Positions 54,732 through 63,756 of a DNA stretch of 64,000 bases are shown here, piece after piece (positions within the stretch are counted from its first letter, which is position 1; the number at the start of each line of letters is the position of its first letter). The position numbers and the translations under genes were made by a program. The stretch is from contig CAVPTI010000002.1 in NCBI GenBank assembly GCA_963708775.1, positions 310,001 to 374,000 of the forward strand, read 5' to 3'. The notes under the pieces were generated by a model. That model was not told the origin of the DNA. It made no database searches and saw nothing but the letters and a program-made list of their open reading frames with translations. The stretch comes from JAGVSR01 sp963708775 (GTDB taxonomy: Bacteria > Pseudomonadota > Alphaproteobacteria > Rhizobiales > Hyphomicrobiaceae).

Positions 54732-55076
54732 ATGCCTAGTTTGAAAGATCGGCGCTCGTCGCCGCGCCGCAAGCAGCTGAAGGCAGGTGTTGTCGTTTTC
54801 AATGCTCGGCATTCCACTATCGCTTGCCGCGTTCGAGATATTTCAGAAACCGGCGCGCGGATTGAGGTCGTCCATGCGCTCGTCCCCGACACGTTTCAAC
54901 TCGTTATCGATCTGGACGGCCTGGAGGCTGACTGTGCCGTTGTCTGGCGCCGTGGGTCGCTGATCGGCGTCATGTTCACGTCGCCACCGAAGATCCGGCC
55001 ACCGAGGCGCGTGCAAGTCGTGACGCCCACTTGGCCCGGCGAAAGGCCGTCTTTGCGCCGAAAACCGGCCAAGTAG
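54732..55076 (+). CDS. PilZ domain protein
   Basis: A 114-residue single PilZ domain, the usual cyclic-di-GMP sensor. MPSLKDRRSSPRRKQLKAGV contains the RxxxR-type arginines, and RDISETGARIEVVHALVPD is the D/NxSxxG strand (DISETG). The end is basic and disordered. It may control motility or surface polysaccharide by binding a partner when c-di-GMP is high. Stand-alone; no cyclase nearby. Confidence 0.88.
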   Translation: MPSLKDRRSSPRRKQLKAGVVVFNARHSTIACRVRDISETGARIEVVHALVPDTFQLVIDLDGLEADCAVVWRRGSLIGVMFTSPPKIRPPRRVQVVTPTWPGERPSLRRKPAK

Positions 55077-55245
55077 AGTGCGCTACTCGGCCTGGAACCG
55101 TTGTTCGGCGACGGCGTTTCCTCCGCGGCTGGCGCTTCCTCCTGTTATTTTTGTGCCGGCGCATTTCACGATAGCCCGCTCGCGCCGTTCCTCCGCGGCG
55201 CCAGCGAGCCCGTGGATTTTTCAGATCAACCCGGAGTTCATGGTC

Positions 55246-55737
55246 ATGGCTGACGCACGCCGATCTTCAGACGAGACGCGCAATAGCAATACGAAAGCTG
55301 ATGTGGCCGAGCGCCTCGGCACCGTTCTCGCCTCGACCTACGCGCTGCGCATCAAGACGCAGAACTTTCATTGGAACATCACCGGTCCGAACTTCATCGG
55401 GCTGCACACGCTGCTGGAGACGCACTACAAAGAATTGGATGAGGCGATCGATGTCGTCGCCGAGCGGATCCGCGCCCTTGACGCTGTTGCGCCCGGCAGC
55501 TTTGCCGCCTTCGCCGAGATGTCCCACATCAAAGATGCGCCGGCAGAGCCACCGGCGGAAAAGATCATGCTGGAGACGCTCGTCTCGGATCACGTGGCGG
55601 TCTCGGAACTGTGCACCGAGCTCAGCACCTTCGCCGACGACGCGGAAGACCACGCGACCGCCGACATCATGAACGGGCGCATCGAAGCCCATGACAAAGC
55701 CGCCTGGATGCTGCGCTCGCATTTGGCAAACGGGTGA
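55246..55737 (+). CDS. dps: Dps-family ferritin-like protein
   Basis: A 163-residue four-helix ferritin-like protein that stores iron as a dodecamer and protects DNA from peroxide. Ferroxidase residues lie in TQNFHWNITGPNFIGLHTLLE (His) and HYKELDEAIDVVAERIRALD (Asp and Glu). An N-terminal basic extension (MADARRSSDETRNSNTKAD) may contact DNA. The ATG at 55246 has GGAG at 9 bp; an ATG at 55240 also exists. Upstream 170 bp after the PilZ gene hold no clear OxyR site. Confidence 0.93.
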   Translation: MADARRSSDETRNSNTKADVAERLGTVLASTYALRIKTQNFHWNITGPNFIGLHTLLETHYKELDEAIDVVAERIRALDAVAPGSFAAFAEMSHIKDAPAEPPAEKIMLETLVSDHVAVSELCTELSTFADDAEDHATADIMNGRIEAHDKAAWMLRSHLANG

Positions 55738-55872
55738 CCGGCCGCTTGGACGGCATTCTATTTCGGCGACCTTAGCGACAAGACAGAAGCGGGTTCGTGA
55801 AACCCGGCCGCGATCTCTCCGTATGTGCTGCGAGGCTCAAGCGCCTCATGCTGGCCAAAAGGAGAGAACCTT

Positions 55873-56265
55873 ATGAAGCTTATCAGGATTTCTATTGCCG
55901 CCGCCTTGACAGGCCTTGCCCTTGCGTTTGCCGCGCCCGTAATCGCGATGGAGCAGAAGGCGACCTATGAAGCCGCGATGTTCGACAAGGCGCAGGCCGA
56001 CAACCAGCACATCATCGTCGAAGTCTTCAAAAAGGGCTGCCTAACCTGCGCCGCGCAGCAGCCGGGCCTCAATTCGGCGAAAGCAAAGTTCCCGAACGCA
56101 ACCTTTGTCACCGTCGATTTCCTCGGCGACGCCGATCCCGTGAAGCGCTTCCAGGCCGTCAAACAGAGCACGATCATCGTCTACAAGGGCTCGAAGGAAG
56201 TCGCGCGCCTCGTCGGTGAAACCGATTCCGCCGCCATCGTCGCCGCCATTGCCAAGGGCGCCTGA
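55873..56265 (+). CDS. Exported thioredoxin-like protein
   Basis: A 130-residue periplasmic protein. Signal peptide MKLIRISIAAALTGLALAFA, cleaved near residue 25. Thioredoxin-like fold with the redox pair Cys56 and Cys59 in VFKKGCLTCAAQQP, then FVTVDFLGDADPVKRF and STIIVYKGSKEVARL (the cis-Pro region is replaced by Ser-Thr). RBS AGGAGAGA. It is 71 bp upstream of a CcdA-like membrane protein, an arrangement like a split DsbD, so it is probably kept reduced by that neighbour. Confidence 0.82.
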   Translation: MKLIRISIAAALTGLALAFAAPVIAMEQKATYEAAMFDKAQADNQHIIVEVFKKGCLTCAAQQPGLNSAKAKFPNATFVTVDFLGDADPVKRFQAVKQSTIIVYKGSKEVARLVGETDSAAIVAAIAKGA

Positions 56266-56336
56266 TGCCCTAATCTGCGGCGAGACCTCGGTCGCGCCGC
56301 AGTTTTTTGCGCGCGAAATTCTTTCCGAGACAATCC

Positions 56337-57053
56337 ATGTCCAGTCTCCTGATCGCCTACCTTGCGGGTGTGGTGACGATCCTGTCGCCATGCATTCTTC
56401 CATTGCTGCCGATCGTTCTCGGTGGGGCGCTCTCGTCGCACAAGTACGGCCCCTATGCGCTGGCGGCGGGTCTTGTGATCGCGTTCACGAGCTTCGGATT
56501 GCTCGTGGCCACGGCGGGATTTGCGATCGGGCTGACGCCAAAACTTCTCAACCAAATTGCGGCCGTCCTGATGATCGGGCTTGGCGCGGTGCTGCTGTCG
56601 TCTTCGCTGCAACAGCGCTTCGCCGTTGCGGCTTCCGTTGCGACCGGCGGGTTGCAAACGCGCGTGTCCGAGTTCTCACCCGATGGACTGAGCGGGCAAT
56701 TCCTCCTCGGGGCGATCCTCGGCGCGGTGTGGACGCCGTGTGTCGGGCCGACGCTCGGGGCGGCAATTGCTCTGGCTGCACAGGGGCAGTCGATCGGCTA
56801 TGCTGCGACCGTCATGTTCGCGTTCGCGCTTGGCACCGTGACGCCGCTGCTCGGGATCATGCTTGTCTCGCGCGAGGCCTTCATGAAGAACCGCGGCGCG
56901 CTCATGACGGCCAATCGCTGGCTAAAGCCTGCGCTCGGCATCCTGCTGGTCCTGCTCGGCCTTGCCTTCCTCACCGACCTCATGTCCACTTGGGAAGCCT
57001 TCGTGCTGGAGCGCATGCCGGAGGGGCTGGTGCGGTTTATTTACGGGCTGTGA
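56337..57053 (+). CDS. CcdA/DsbD-like membrane thiol reductant carrier
   Basis: A 238-residue inner-membrane protein of about six helices. LAGVVTILSPCILPLLPIVLGGAL has the first redox Cys and LGAVWTPCVGPTLGAAIALA the second, as in CcdA and the DsbD beta domain. It should move electrons from cytoplasmic thioredoxin to the exported thioredoxin-like protein encoded just upstream. Together with the CcdA-like protein at 8735-9547 this gives two such carriers in the window. Confidence 0.88.
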   Translation: MSSLLIAYLAGVVTILSPCILPLLPIVLGGALSSHKYGPYALAAGLVIAFTSFGLLVATAGFAIGLTPKLLNQIAAVLMIGLGAVLLSSSLQQRFAVAASVATGGLQTRVSEFSPDGLSGQFLLGAILGAVWTPCVGPTLGAAIALAAQGQSIGYAATVMFAFALGTVTPLLGIMLVSREAFMKNRGALMTANRWLKPALGILLVLLGLAFLTDLMSTWEAFVLERMPEGLVRFIYGL

Positions 57054-57147
57054 AGCGGCCGCCGATGTTCACCTTGGTACGGCAGGCGTGATACCGTGAC
57101 GTTCTCTGCGGGCCAGTTTCTGGCGGCGCGCGCATCAAGGAGCAAGA

Positions 57148-57696
57148 ATGAGCGACCGGATCATCATGCGCATCGGCGAAAGTCTCGTAGCGGGCGGACC
57201 GCCGGGCACTGCGGCCGAACCCGAAGTCGCCATCGGCGAAATGGACGGCCCCATGGGCACGGCGTTCGCGAACCTGCTCGGCAATCAAGTGGTCGGCCAC
57301 TCGCGCGTGCTTGCGCTGCTCAACACCGATGTCATGGTGCGCCCGCCCACGATTTGCGTCTCGAAGGTGTCCGTCGACAACGAGCGTTACACTAGCATCC
57401 TGATGGGCACGGTTCAGTACGCGACCGCCATGGGCGTTCTCGACAGCGTGCGTTCGGGCGTCATCCCACGCGACAAAGCTAACGACCTCGGCATCATCGT
57501 TTCGGTGTGGCTCAATCCCTCCGTCGCGACGGACACCAATCTCGACCACAAGATCCTGTTCGAGATCCCCCGCAAGGCGACGACGCTGGCCATCACCAAA
57601 GCCATGCGCAGCGAACCCTCCATCGACTGGCTGCTCGAGAACCAGGACAAGGTCATTCACAAGTATTTCGAGAAGGGGTTGAAGGGGGAGATTTAG
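57148..57696 (+). CDS. Formaldehyde-activating enzyme (Fae) paralogue, catalytic His replaced
   Basis: A 182-residue protein aligned over its length with Fae of methylotrophs: IGESLVAGG (GEALVGDG in Fae), GPMGTAFANLLGNQVVGHS, RPPTICVSKVSV, DSVRSGVIPRDKANDLGIIVSVWLNPSV (in pieces), KATTLAITKAM. True Fae joins formaldehyde to tetrahydromethanopterin. At the place of the catalytic His17 (EVAHIDL in Fae) this protein has Glu in a diverged, longer loop (TAAEPEVAIG). It may be a Fae2/Fae3-like paralogue with a binding or altered role. RBS AAGGAGCAAGA. Confidence 0.85.
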   Translation: MSDRIIMRIGESLVAGGPPGTAAEPEVAIGEMDGPMGTAFANLLGNQVVGHSRVLALLNTDVMVRPPTICVSKVSVDNERYTSILMGTVQYATAMGVLDSVRSGVIPRDKANDLGIIVSVWLNPSVATDTNLDHKILFEIPRKATTLAITKAMRSEPSIDWLLENQDKVIHKYFEKGLKGEI

Positions 57697-58089
57697 TGGG
57701 GGGGCGCGCGTGACCGTGGCTCACCGGTTTCGTCAGCGCAGCCAATAGCGTCAATGAAGGCGGTTGTCTCCCGGGCTCGTCCGCGGCGGGAAACGCGATT
57801 CGATTGTCTACGCGGTTCTTCCACGATCTCTCCGGAGCGGGTGTCAGCACCCAGATTTGCACGGTCGCAAGCTTTGGGCCCGCAACCGCGATCGGTGCGG
57901 TTCGTTGCGGGTCAGATGCTCGACTGCCATGTAAACACGCCACGGATCGGAGCAAGGTCCCCGCGGCACGTGGCGCGGCGGGATTCCGAGTCAGCGGTGG
58001 GGTGGCGCAAGTGGACGCACACCCACAAGGTGTCATCCTCGGCTCTATGCCGAGGCTCCATGGTCCAGCGTGGGTTGAGTTCGCGTTGA
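57697..58089. other. Non-coding gap with one dispersed palindrome
   Basis: About 390 bp between the Fae paralogue and the AIPR-like gene. It shows no convincing gene on either strand; one RIME-like palindrome is at 58031-58065. The change to lower-GC DNA begins near its right end. Confidence 0.5.
58031..58065. repeat. RIME-like dispersed palindrome
   Basis: TGTCATCCTCGGC and GCCGAGGCTCCATGG form a 7-bp stem with a short loop. The word TGTCATCCTCGG...CCGAGG.TCCATGG is typical of rhizobial intergenic mosaic-type repeats. Confidence 0.55.
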
Positions 58090-59365
58090 TCACCATCGTT
58101 GCTCAACCCTCACAACGTCTAATCCCGCTGGCTCTCTTGTAGAGGCTGGTGATCCGGTAAAGCCCGAATAGGTTGCCGGGTTTGTTCCATATTCCTGACG
58201 CTTGCAGATCCCCGCGCCTTCTGCGGGGGTGACGCCGCTTCGAGTTGTATCGGCATCATTGAAGAGGGGTGGCGCCACAATTTTCCAGTGACCTCGAACC
58301 TTTCGCGCAAACGCAGAAAGAGATGCCAAGATTGGAAAAATGATACCATCAGGTACTTCGACAATTTCCTGACCGTCTCTCTCGATTGATCTAATCCCGG
58401 TTCCCTTAAATCCAGGATGGCTCTTCCACATTTCGTATAGCCGGTGTGCTTCCGGTGCAATGTCCATGTAAAACTCATAGAGTAATTTAGAAGGACCGTG
58501 GTTCGGGGAGCTAGGGTCCTTCGCCGCGTCATGGACCGCTTGAAATTCTTTAAGACACTTTGCCTTCATGCTGTAGGTATATACTTTTTTGGGATCATCC
58601 CGTTCCTTCGATTTACGCCAAATTTCCGCAGGGGTTGGGCCGTTATCACCTGAAGCAGCTTCTCAGTGTCATAATAATCTTCCGACCGCTGCGTTTCAGA
58701 TTTTCTGAGATGTAGCTCCGGAAGTTCCTTCTGCAGCCTCGCCTCTAGATCGTCCAGCACGCCTTTGCGCCCAACAATTGATAGCGTCGCTACGTCGTTC
58801 TGGAAATTTCGAGCGATTGAAACCTCTGCAATTAGGTCATCGTCATCGGTGACAACGACCTCGAACTTGCAAGATACAGGGAACAATGGTGTTCCGGACC
58901 CATTGGCCGATAATATTCGAGTTCGCCTCTGGTCTGAGAACCATTGATGATACTTGGTTGCTCGAGTTCGACAAACTTGCCTTTCTCATCGACCTCCACA
59001 TCGCGAGCCACAATTACGATGCCACTGTTCAATATGGCAAAATCATTAGGCTTATTCTGAAGGGTATCTCTAATCCGACGATGCACGTCGGTAAGCCGCT
59101 GCCGCTTCTTTGCCCTCGGCAGTAACAATGTATGCTCGAACATTGTCGTCTTCGGGTAGCGAGAGAAGGATGTTGCTGGCGCCGTCCCTGAGTACACGCG
59201 GCGACCCGCTTCCAGTCCTCGGGAGAGCTAAGTATTTCTGATGTTGTGATATGGGAAGCGCACGCGGCCGTCGACGGAACCATCCGTGACAATGTCAGTC
59301 GCTGCTTTCACACATGCCCGATCAGAGCAGTTGGGTCAAGATCGAAGTCGCCACGACCACTATTC
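58090..59365 (-). pseudogene. AIPR-like (abortive phage infection type) gene, multiply frameshifted, lower GC
   Basis: Pieces in several frames form one gene of about 410 codons starting near a TTG at 59365 that overlaps the thrS stop. Order: NSGRGDFDLDPTALIGHV; YLALPRTGSGSPRVLRDGA; TDVHRRIRDTLQNKPNDFAI and PSIINGSQTRGELE (59197-58832); FEVVVTDDDDLIAEVSIARN and GVLDDLEARLQKELP (58886-58566); then a C-terminal domain with LLYEFYMDIAPEAHRLYEMW. NG.QT and the later D.LI...I.R.N.Q pattern match AIPR proteins, linked to phage abortive infection. Base composition is visibly lower in GC than the flanks, suggesting transfer. Confidence 0.55.
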
Positions 59366-61331
59366 AAAGACCTCCCCTTGCAAGTCACTTTTCAAATCCG
59401 GAGGGGTCGCTTCGTCCTTGAACCTTGCCACAGCCTCATCGAGCGACATGAGCTTTTGATCCTGGCTGCCTAGGCGGCGCACGGAGACGTTGCGGGCTTC
59501 GGCGTCGCGCATGCCGACCGCGAGGATGACCGGCACCTTTGCGAGCGAGTGTTCGCGCACCTTGTAGCCGATCTTTTCGTTGCGCAGATCGGACTCCACG
59601 CGCAGGCCCGCCGCTTTCAACGCTGAGACGACCTCGTTCGCGTAGGCGTCCGCTTCGCTGGTGATGGTTGCGACCACCACTTGCAACGGAGCCAGCCACA
59701 GCGGGAAGTGGCCGGCGAAGTTTTCGATCAGGATGCCGGTGAAACGTTCGAGAGAGCCGAACATGGCGCGGTGGATCATCACCGGCGTCTTCTTGTCGGA
59801 GTTCTCGTCGATGTAGAACGCGCCGAGGCGGCCCGCGAGGTTGAAGTCCACCTGCGTGGTGCCGCACTGCCATTCGCGGCCGATCGCATCCTTCAGCGTG
59901 TATTCGAGCTTCGGTCCGTAGAACGCGCCCTCGCCCGGCTGGAGTTCGGTGCGGATGCGGCCGTTGGAGCGGCGCTTCACCTCTTCCAGCACGTCGCCCA
60001 GCGCCTTCTCGGCCTTGTCCCAAAGTTCATCCGCGCCGACGCGCTTTTCAGGCCGCGTCGAGAGCTTGATGTGGATGTCCTCGAAGCCGAAGTCCTTGTA
60101 GATCGCGAGCATCAGATCGTTGATCTTGAGGCATTCCTCCATGATCTGGTTTTCGGTGATGAAGATGTGCGCGTCGTCTTGCGTGAAGTGGCGCACGCGC
60201 AGCATGCCGTGCAGTGCGCCCGACGGCTCGTAGCGGTGGACCTTGCCGAACTCGGCGATCTTCAGCGGCAGGTCGCGATAGCTCTTGAGGCCGTGCTTGT
60301 AGATCTGCACGTGACCGGGGCAGTTCATCGGCTTGCAGCAGAACACGCGCTCATCGGGCAGCGTGGTCGTGAACATGTTCTCGCCGTAGTTCTCCCAATG
60401 GCCGGAGAGCTCCCAGAAGTGCTTCTCCATCATGTCGGGCGAGTTTACTTCCATATAGCCGGCGCGCTGCTGCGCACGGCGCATGTAAGCGATGAGCGTC
60501 TGGAACAGCGTCCAGCCCTTCGCATGCCAAAAGACAGATCCTGGCGCCTCTTCCTGGAAATGGAACAGATCCATTTCCCTTCCGAGCTTCCTATGATCGC
60601 GCTTCTCGGCCTCCTCGAGCTGCGTGAGGTAGGCTTTCAATTCGTCTTCGGTCGCCCAGGCGGTGCCATAGATGCGCTGGAGCTGCGGACGCGTTGAGTC
60701 CCCGCGCCAATAGGCGCCGGCAAACTTCATCAGCTTGAACGCTTTGCCGATGTGACCCGTCGAGGTCATGTGCGGGCCGCGGCAGAGGTCGAACCAGTCG
60801 CCCTGACGGTAGATCTTGAGGTCCTGGCCTTCGGGGATCGCGTCGACGAGTTCGACCTTGAAGCCCTCGCCCATCTTGGCAAACGTGTCCTTCGCCTGGT
60901 CGCGCGACCAGACTTCCTTGGTGAAGGGCGCGTTTTTCGCGATGATCTCGGCCATCTTCTTTTCGATCTTGCCGATGTCTTCCGGCAGGAACGGCTCGGC
61001 TTTCGCAAAGTCGTAGTAGAAGCCGTTGTCGATGACGGGGCCGATCGTCACCTGCGTGCCGGGCCATAACGCCTGCACAGCTTCCGCCATCACGTGCGCG
61101 GCGTCGTGCCGGATCAGTTCCAGCGCGGCGGGATCGGTGCGCGAGACGAAGTTGATTTTCGCATCGGATTGAATGGGGTCGGCAAGGTCGCGACAGGACG
61201 CCATCGAGCTGCATGGCGACGGTGCGCTTGGCCAGCGACGGAGAGATGGACTTGGCGACCTCGTAACCGGATGTGCCCTGGGCGATCTTGCGTTGCGCGC
61301 CGTCCGGAAACGTCAAGGTGACGTCGGTCAT
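59360..61331 (-). CDS. thrS: Threonine-tRNA ligase, one frameshift in this sequence
   Basis: About 656 residues after removing one extra T in GTCCTGTCGCGAC near 61195. The N-terminal TGS domain starts MTDVTLTFPDGAQRKIAQG at 61331. The remaining frame has the editing-domain LIRHDAAHVMAEAVQALWPG, then class II motifs: GWTLFQTLIAYMRRAQQ, RYEPSGALHGMLRVRHFTQDD and HRAMFGSLERF, and the anticodon-binding domain. The zinc-binding Cys is in FCCKPMNCPGHVQIY. Essential, so the shift is probably a sequence error. Confidence 0.95.
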
Positions 61332-61436
61332 CTCTCTCTCCTGTTGCTCACTCGCCGCCCACGGGCGCGGCGTAAGACATATGTCGGCCGTGTCATGCCG
61401 CCGGTGGCGCCCGGATGTCAAGATGGACCGTGACGA

Positions 61437-61724
61437 TCACACCGCCGGCTTCAAGGGGCCAGGGGGATTGGCGGGCTCGCGGTGATAGAACCTGAGCGTC
61501 AGATAGGCGCCGATCCAGGAGCCCACGACTGCGAAGGCGACATAGACATAATTATGGGTGTAGCTGATGACGGCAAACGAGGAGAGCATGTACCAGGCGC
61601 TGCTCCAGTTGGCGGCAGCCAGTGCGCGCTTGGCGACAACCGCGGATGTGAACATCACGTAGGCCGCGTCCGTGGCCGCAGTTGCCAACAGCACGCCGGC
61701 AGCAATCAGATAATCGAACTCCAT
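61437..61724 (-). CDS. Small membrane protein, three helices, unknown
   Basis: A 95-residue inner-membrane protein: MEFDYLIAAGVLLATAATDA, YMLSSFAVISYTHNYVYVAF and AVVGSWIGAYLTLRFYHRE make about three helices. The tail is Pro-rich. RBS GGGAGGTT before the ATG at 61724. No family was recognised, although small proteins of this layout are common in alphaproteobacteria. It lies 105 bp from thrS on the same strand. Confidence 0.75.
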   Translation of the reverse strand: MEFDYLIAAGVLLATAATDAAYVMFTSAVVAKRALAAANWSSAWYMLSSFAVISYTHNYVYVAFAVVGSWIGAYLTLRFYHREPANPPGPLKPAV

Positions 61725-61863
61725 GTGAACCTCCCGAACGGGCCGGGTCGGGCCGGCGCCTCCCGTCCGGCAGTTTAGCATTCCGTCCAGAGGTCTCTAA
61801 AGCGGGATGAACTTCCATGTGGCTGCGCCGTTGTAACGGCGAGCCATAGTGCAGGAGTGAACG

Positions 61864-62340
61864 ATGAGCAGCACGAGCCTTCCCAAATACGTTCTGACGC
61901 TGGACCGCGTGCTCGATGCGCCTCTCGCGAACGTCTGGCGCTGCTGGACGGAAAGCGCGCTGATGGAGCAGTGGTTCTGTCCGAAGCCGTGGTCTATTTC
62001 TGACGTGCGCCTCGATATGCGTCCCGGCGGCGAGTGTTTTTTCGTCATGCACGGGCCGGACGGCGAGCGCTTCGAGAACCCCGGCGTCTTTCTTGCCATC
62101 GAACGGCAGAGGCGGATCGTCACCACGGACGCTTTTCTGCCCGGATGGATCCCGAGCGAGCGCGCCTTCATGGTCGCAGACGTCCTGATGGAGGACGCGG
62201 GAGAGGGCAAGACTCACTACGTCGCACGCGCCATGCACTGGAGCGAAGAGGCGATGCGCGAGCACGAGCAGATGGGCTTCCATGAAGGCTGGGGCAAAAC
62301 CGCCGATCAGCTCGAAGAGCTCGCAAAGTCCCTGACGTGA
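61864..62340 (+). CDS. SRPBCC/AHSA1 family protein
   Basis: A 158-residue START-like domain of the Hsp90-activator (AHSA1) group: VLTLDRVLDAPLANVWRCWT, MEQWFCPKPWSISDVRLDMR, RPGGECFFVMHGPDGE, GWGKTADQLEELAKSL. Bacterial members bind hydrophobic ligands; the function is unknown. RBS AGGAGTGAACG. Divergent from the small membrane protein. Confidence 0.9.
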   Translation: MSSTSLPKYVLTLDRVLDAPLANVWRCWTESALMEQWFCPKPWSISDVRLDMRPGGECFFVMHGPDGERFENPGVFLAIERQRRIVTTDAFLPGWIPSERAFMVADVLMEDAGEGKTHYVARAMHWSEEAMREHEQMGFHEGWGKTADQLEELAKSLT

Positions 62341-62371
62341 CCTCTGGTTGTCGATCGGACGTCGCTCGCTG

Positions 62372-62708
62372 TCACTTCAGGGGATCGTGACCCCAATTCA
62401 TCAGGGACCGCCGCCACGGCGTGTCACGAACATCGCCCTTTTGGACGCTGTGCGAGGTGCCGGTGTACGTAGCCGATCACTTTCCTCATATGGCTGTAAT
62501 CGGCAGCCGTAAGGTCGACAACGCGCTTGCGCTTGATGGCGACGATGCGGCGGCCGGAAGCATGGCCGACGGACTCATCAGCGCCGTCACGATGGAAGCC
62601 GACATCCTTGGACTGTGCTGATCGCAACCACGTCTCTAATTGCGCCGGAGTCATAGTCACGGCTTCGGAGAAGGCCTTTCGGAGTTCTGCACGCTCGTCC
62701 TTTTGCAT
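62372..62708 (-). CDS. DUF3140 family protein, frameshifted
   Basis: About 111 residues after removing one extra base in CCAAAAGGGCGATG near 62432. The first frame gives VTMTPAQLETWLRSAQSKDV, GHASGRRIVAIKRKR and HMRKVIGYVHRHLAQRP. After the shift it continues GDVRDTPWRRSLMNWGHDPLK and stops at 62372, the usual DUF3140 C-terminus. The function is unknown; the family is often next to DNA-repair Ku or stress genes, which are not seen here. It is 15 bp after the alpha/beta hydrolase. Confidence 0.82.
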
Positions 62709-62723
62709 TGGCCATCGTCCGCG

Positions 62724-63581
62724 TCACGCTGCGCTTGCAAGCGCGATGCGGCCGTCGGAGGCAAAGGCTGCGATATCGCGGTTGAGTTCGTCACGGTGGG
62801 TATAGAAAAGCCCGTGCGGGGCGTTGGGGTAGATCTTGAGCTGCGCGTTGGGGATCAGTTCGGCGGCGCGCTTGCCGCTCGCTTCGATCGGCACGATCGC
62901 GTCGGCGTCGCCGTGGATGACAAGGATGGGCAGGTGAATGCCCTTGGCCATGCCGCGCAGATCCGTCGCTGAGAAGGCGCGGACGCATTCGAGCGTCGCA
63001 ATCGGCGACGCATGCATGGCCAATTCGCAATTCGCTGCGATCATCGGCAGGCTTACGGGCGACGAGAGCAGTCCGACGCCGAAGAACTTCTCGGTGAAGT
63101 CGGTCAAGAACGCGGGGCGATCCTTGCGCAGGCCCGAGGTCATCTCGTCGAACACGGAGCCATCGACGCCGTCGGGATTGTCGGCGCTCTTCAGCAAATA
63201 CGGCACGATGGATGCCACGAGCATTGCCTTGGTGATGCGTCCGGTGTTGTGACGGGTCAGGACCTCCACCACTTCCCCGCCGCCCATCGAAAATCCGATG
63301 AGGGTCACGTTTTCAAGTTCGAGGTGATCGATGAGGCCGGCCACATCGGCGCCCATCGTCTTGTAGTCATAACCGCCGGCCGGCTTGTCGGATCGGCCGA
63401 ACCCTCGGCGGTCCAATGTGATGCAACGGAAGCCCGCCTCGATCAGCGGCACGATCTGGTATTCCCACATCGCGCCGGATAGCGGCCATCCGTGCACAAA
63501 AACCAGCGGTGGTCCTGCACCGACATCTTCGTAGTAGATCCCGGTCCCATCATCGGCGCGGTACATCGACATGAATGTCAT
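62724..63581 (-). CDS. Alpha/beta hydrolase (non-heme chloroperoxidase-like)
   Basis: A 285-residue hydrolase. The oxyanion HG is in LVFVHGWPLSG, the nucleophile Ser98 in LIGFSMGGGEV, the acid in VIHGDADAIVP (about residue 227), and His in NAPHGLF (about residue 255). YDYKTMGADVAGLIDHLEL fits the cofactor-free haloperoxidase/esterase branch. The substrate is unknown. MTFMSMYRADDG at 63581 is used; internal ATGs three and five codons later are possible. Confidence 0.92.
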   Translation of the reverse strand: MTFMSMYRADDGTGIYYEDVGAGPPLVFVHGWPLSGAMWEYQIVPLIEAGFRCITLDRRGFGRSDKPAGGYDYKTMGADVAGLIDHLELENVTLIGFSMGGGEVVEVLTRHNTGRITKAMLVASIVPYLLKSADNPDGVDGSVFDEMTSGLRKDRPAFLTDFTEKFFGVGLLSSPVSLPMIAANCELAMHASPIATLECVRAFSATDLRGMAKGIHLPILVIHGDADAIVPIEASGKRAAELIPNAQLKIYPNAPHGLFYTHRDELNRDIAAFASDGRIALASAA

Positions 63582-63756
63582 CCTCGGTCTCTCTGCCCTG
63601 TCTCGGCATCCCGAACGTGACCTTCCAGTCTAAGTTCCATAACAGCTGAGCTCTGGCTTTCAGTGTGGCTGAACCCGGGTTGAGCCCTCTGTGCTAACTG
63701 TCTCTTTTACTTCATGAGTTTATGCATTAAACTGTAGCCACACTGGGAGGAGGAGA

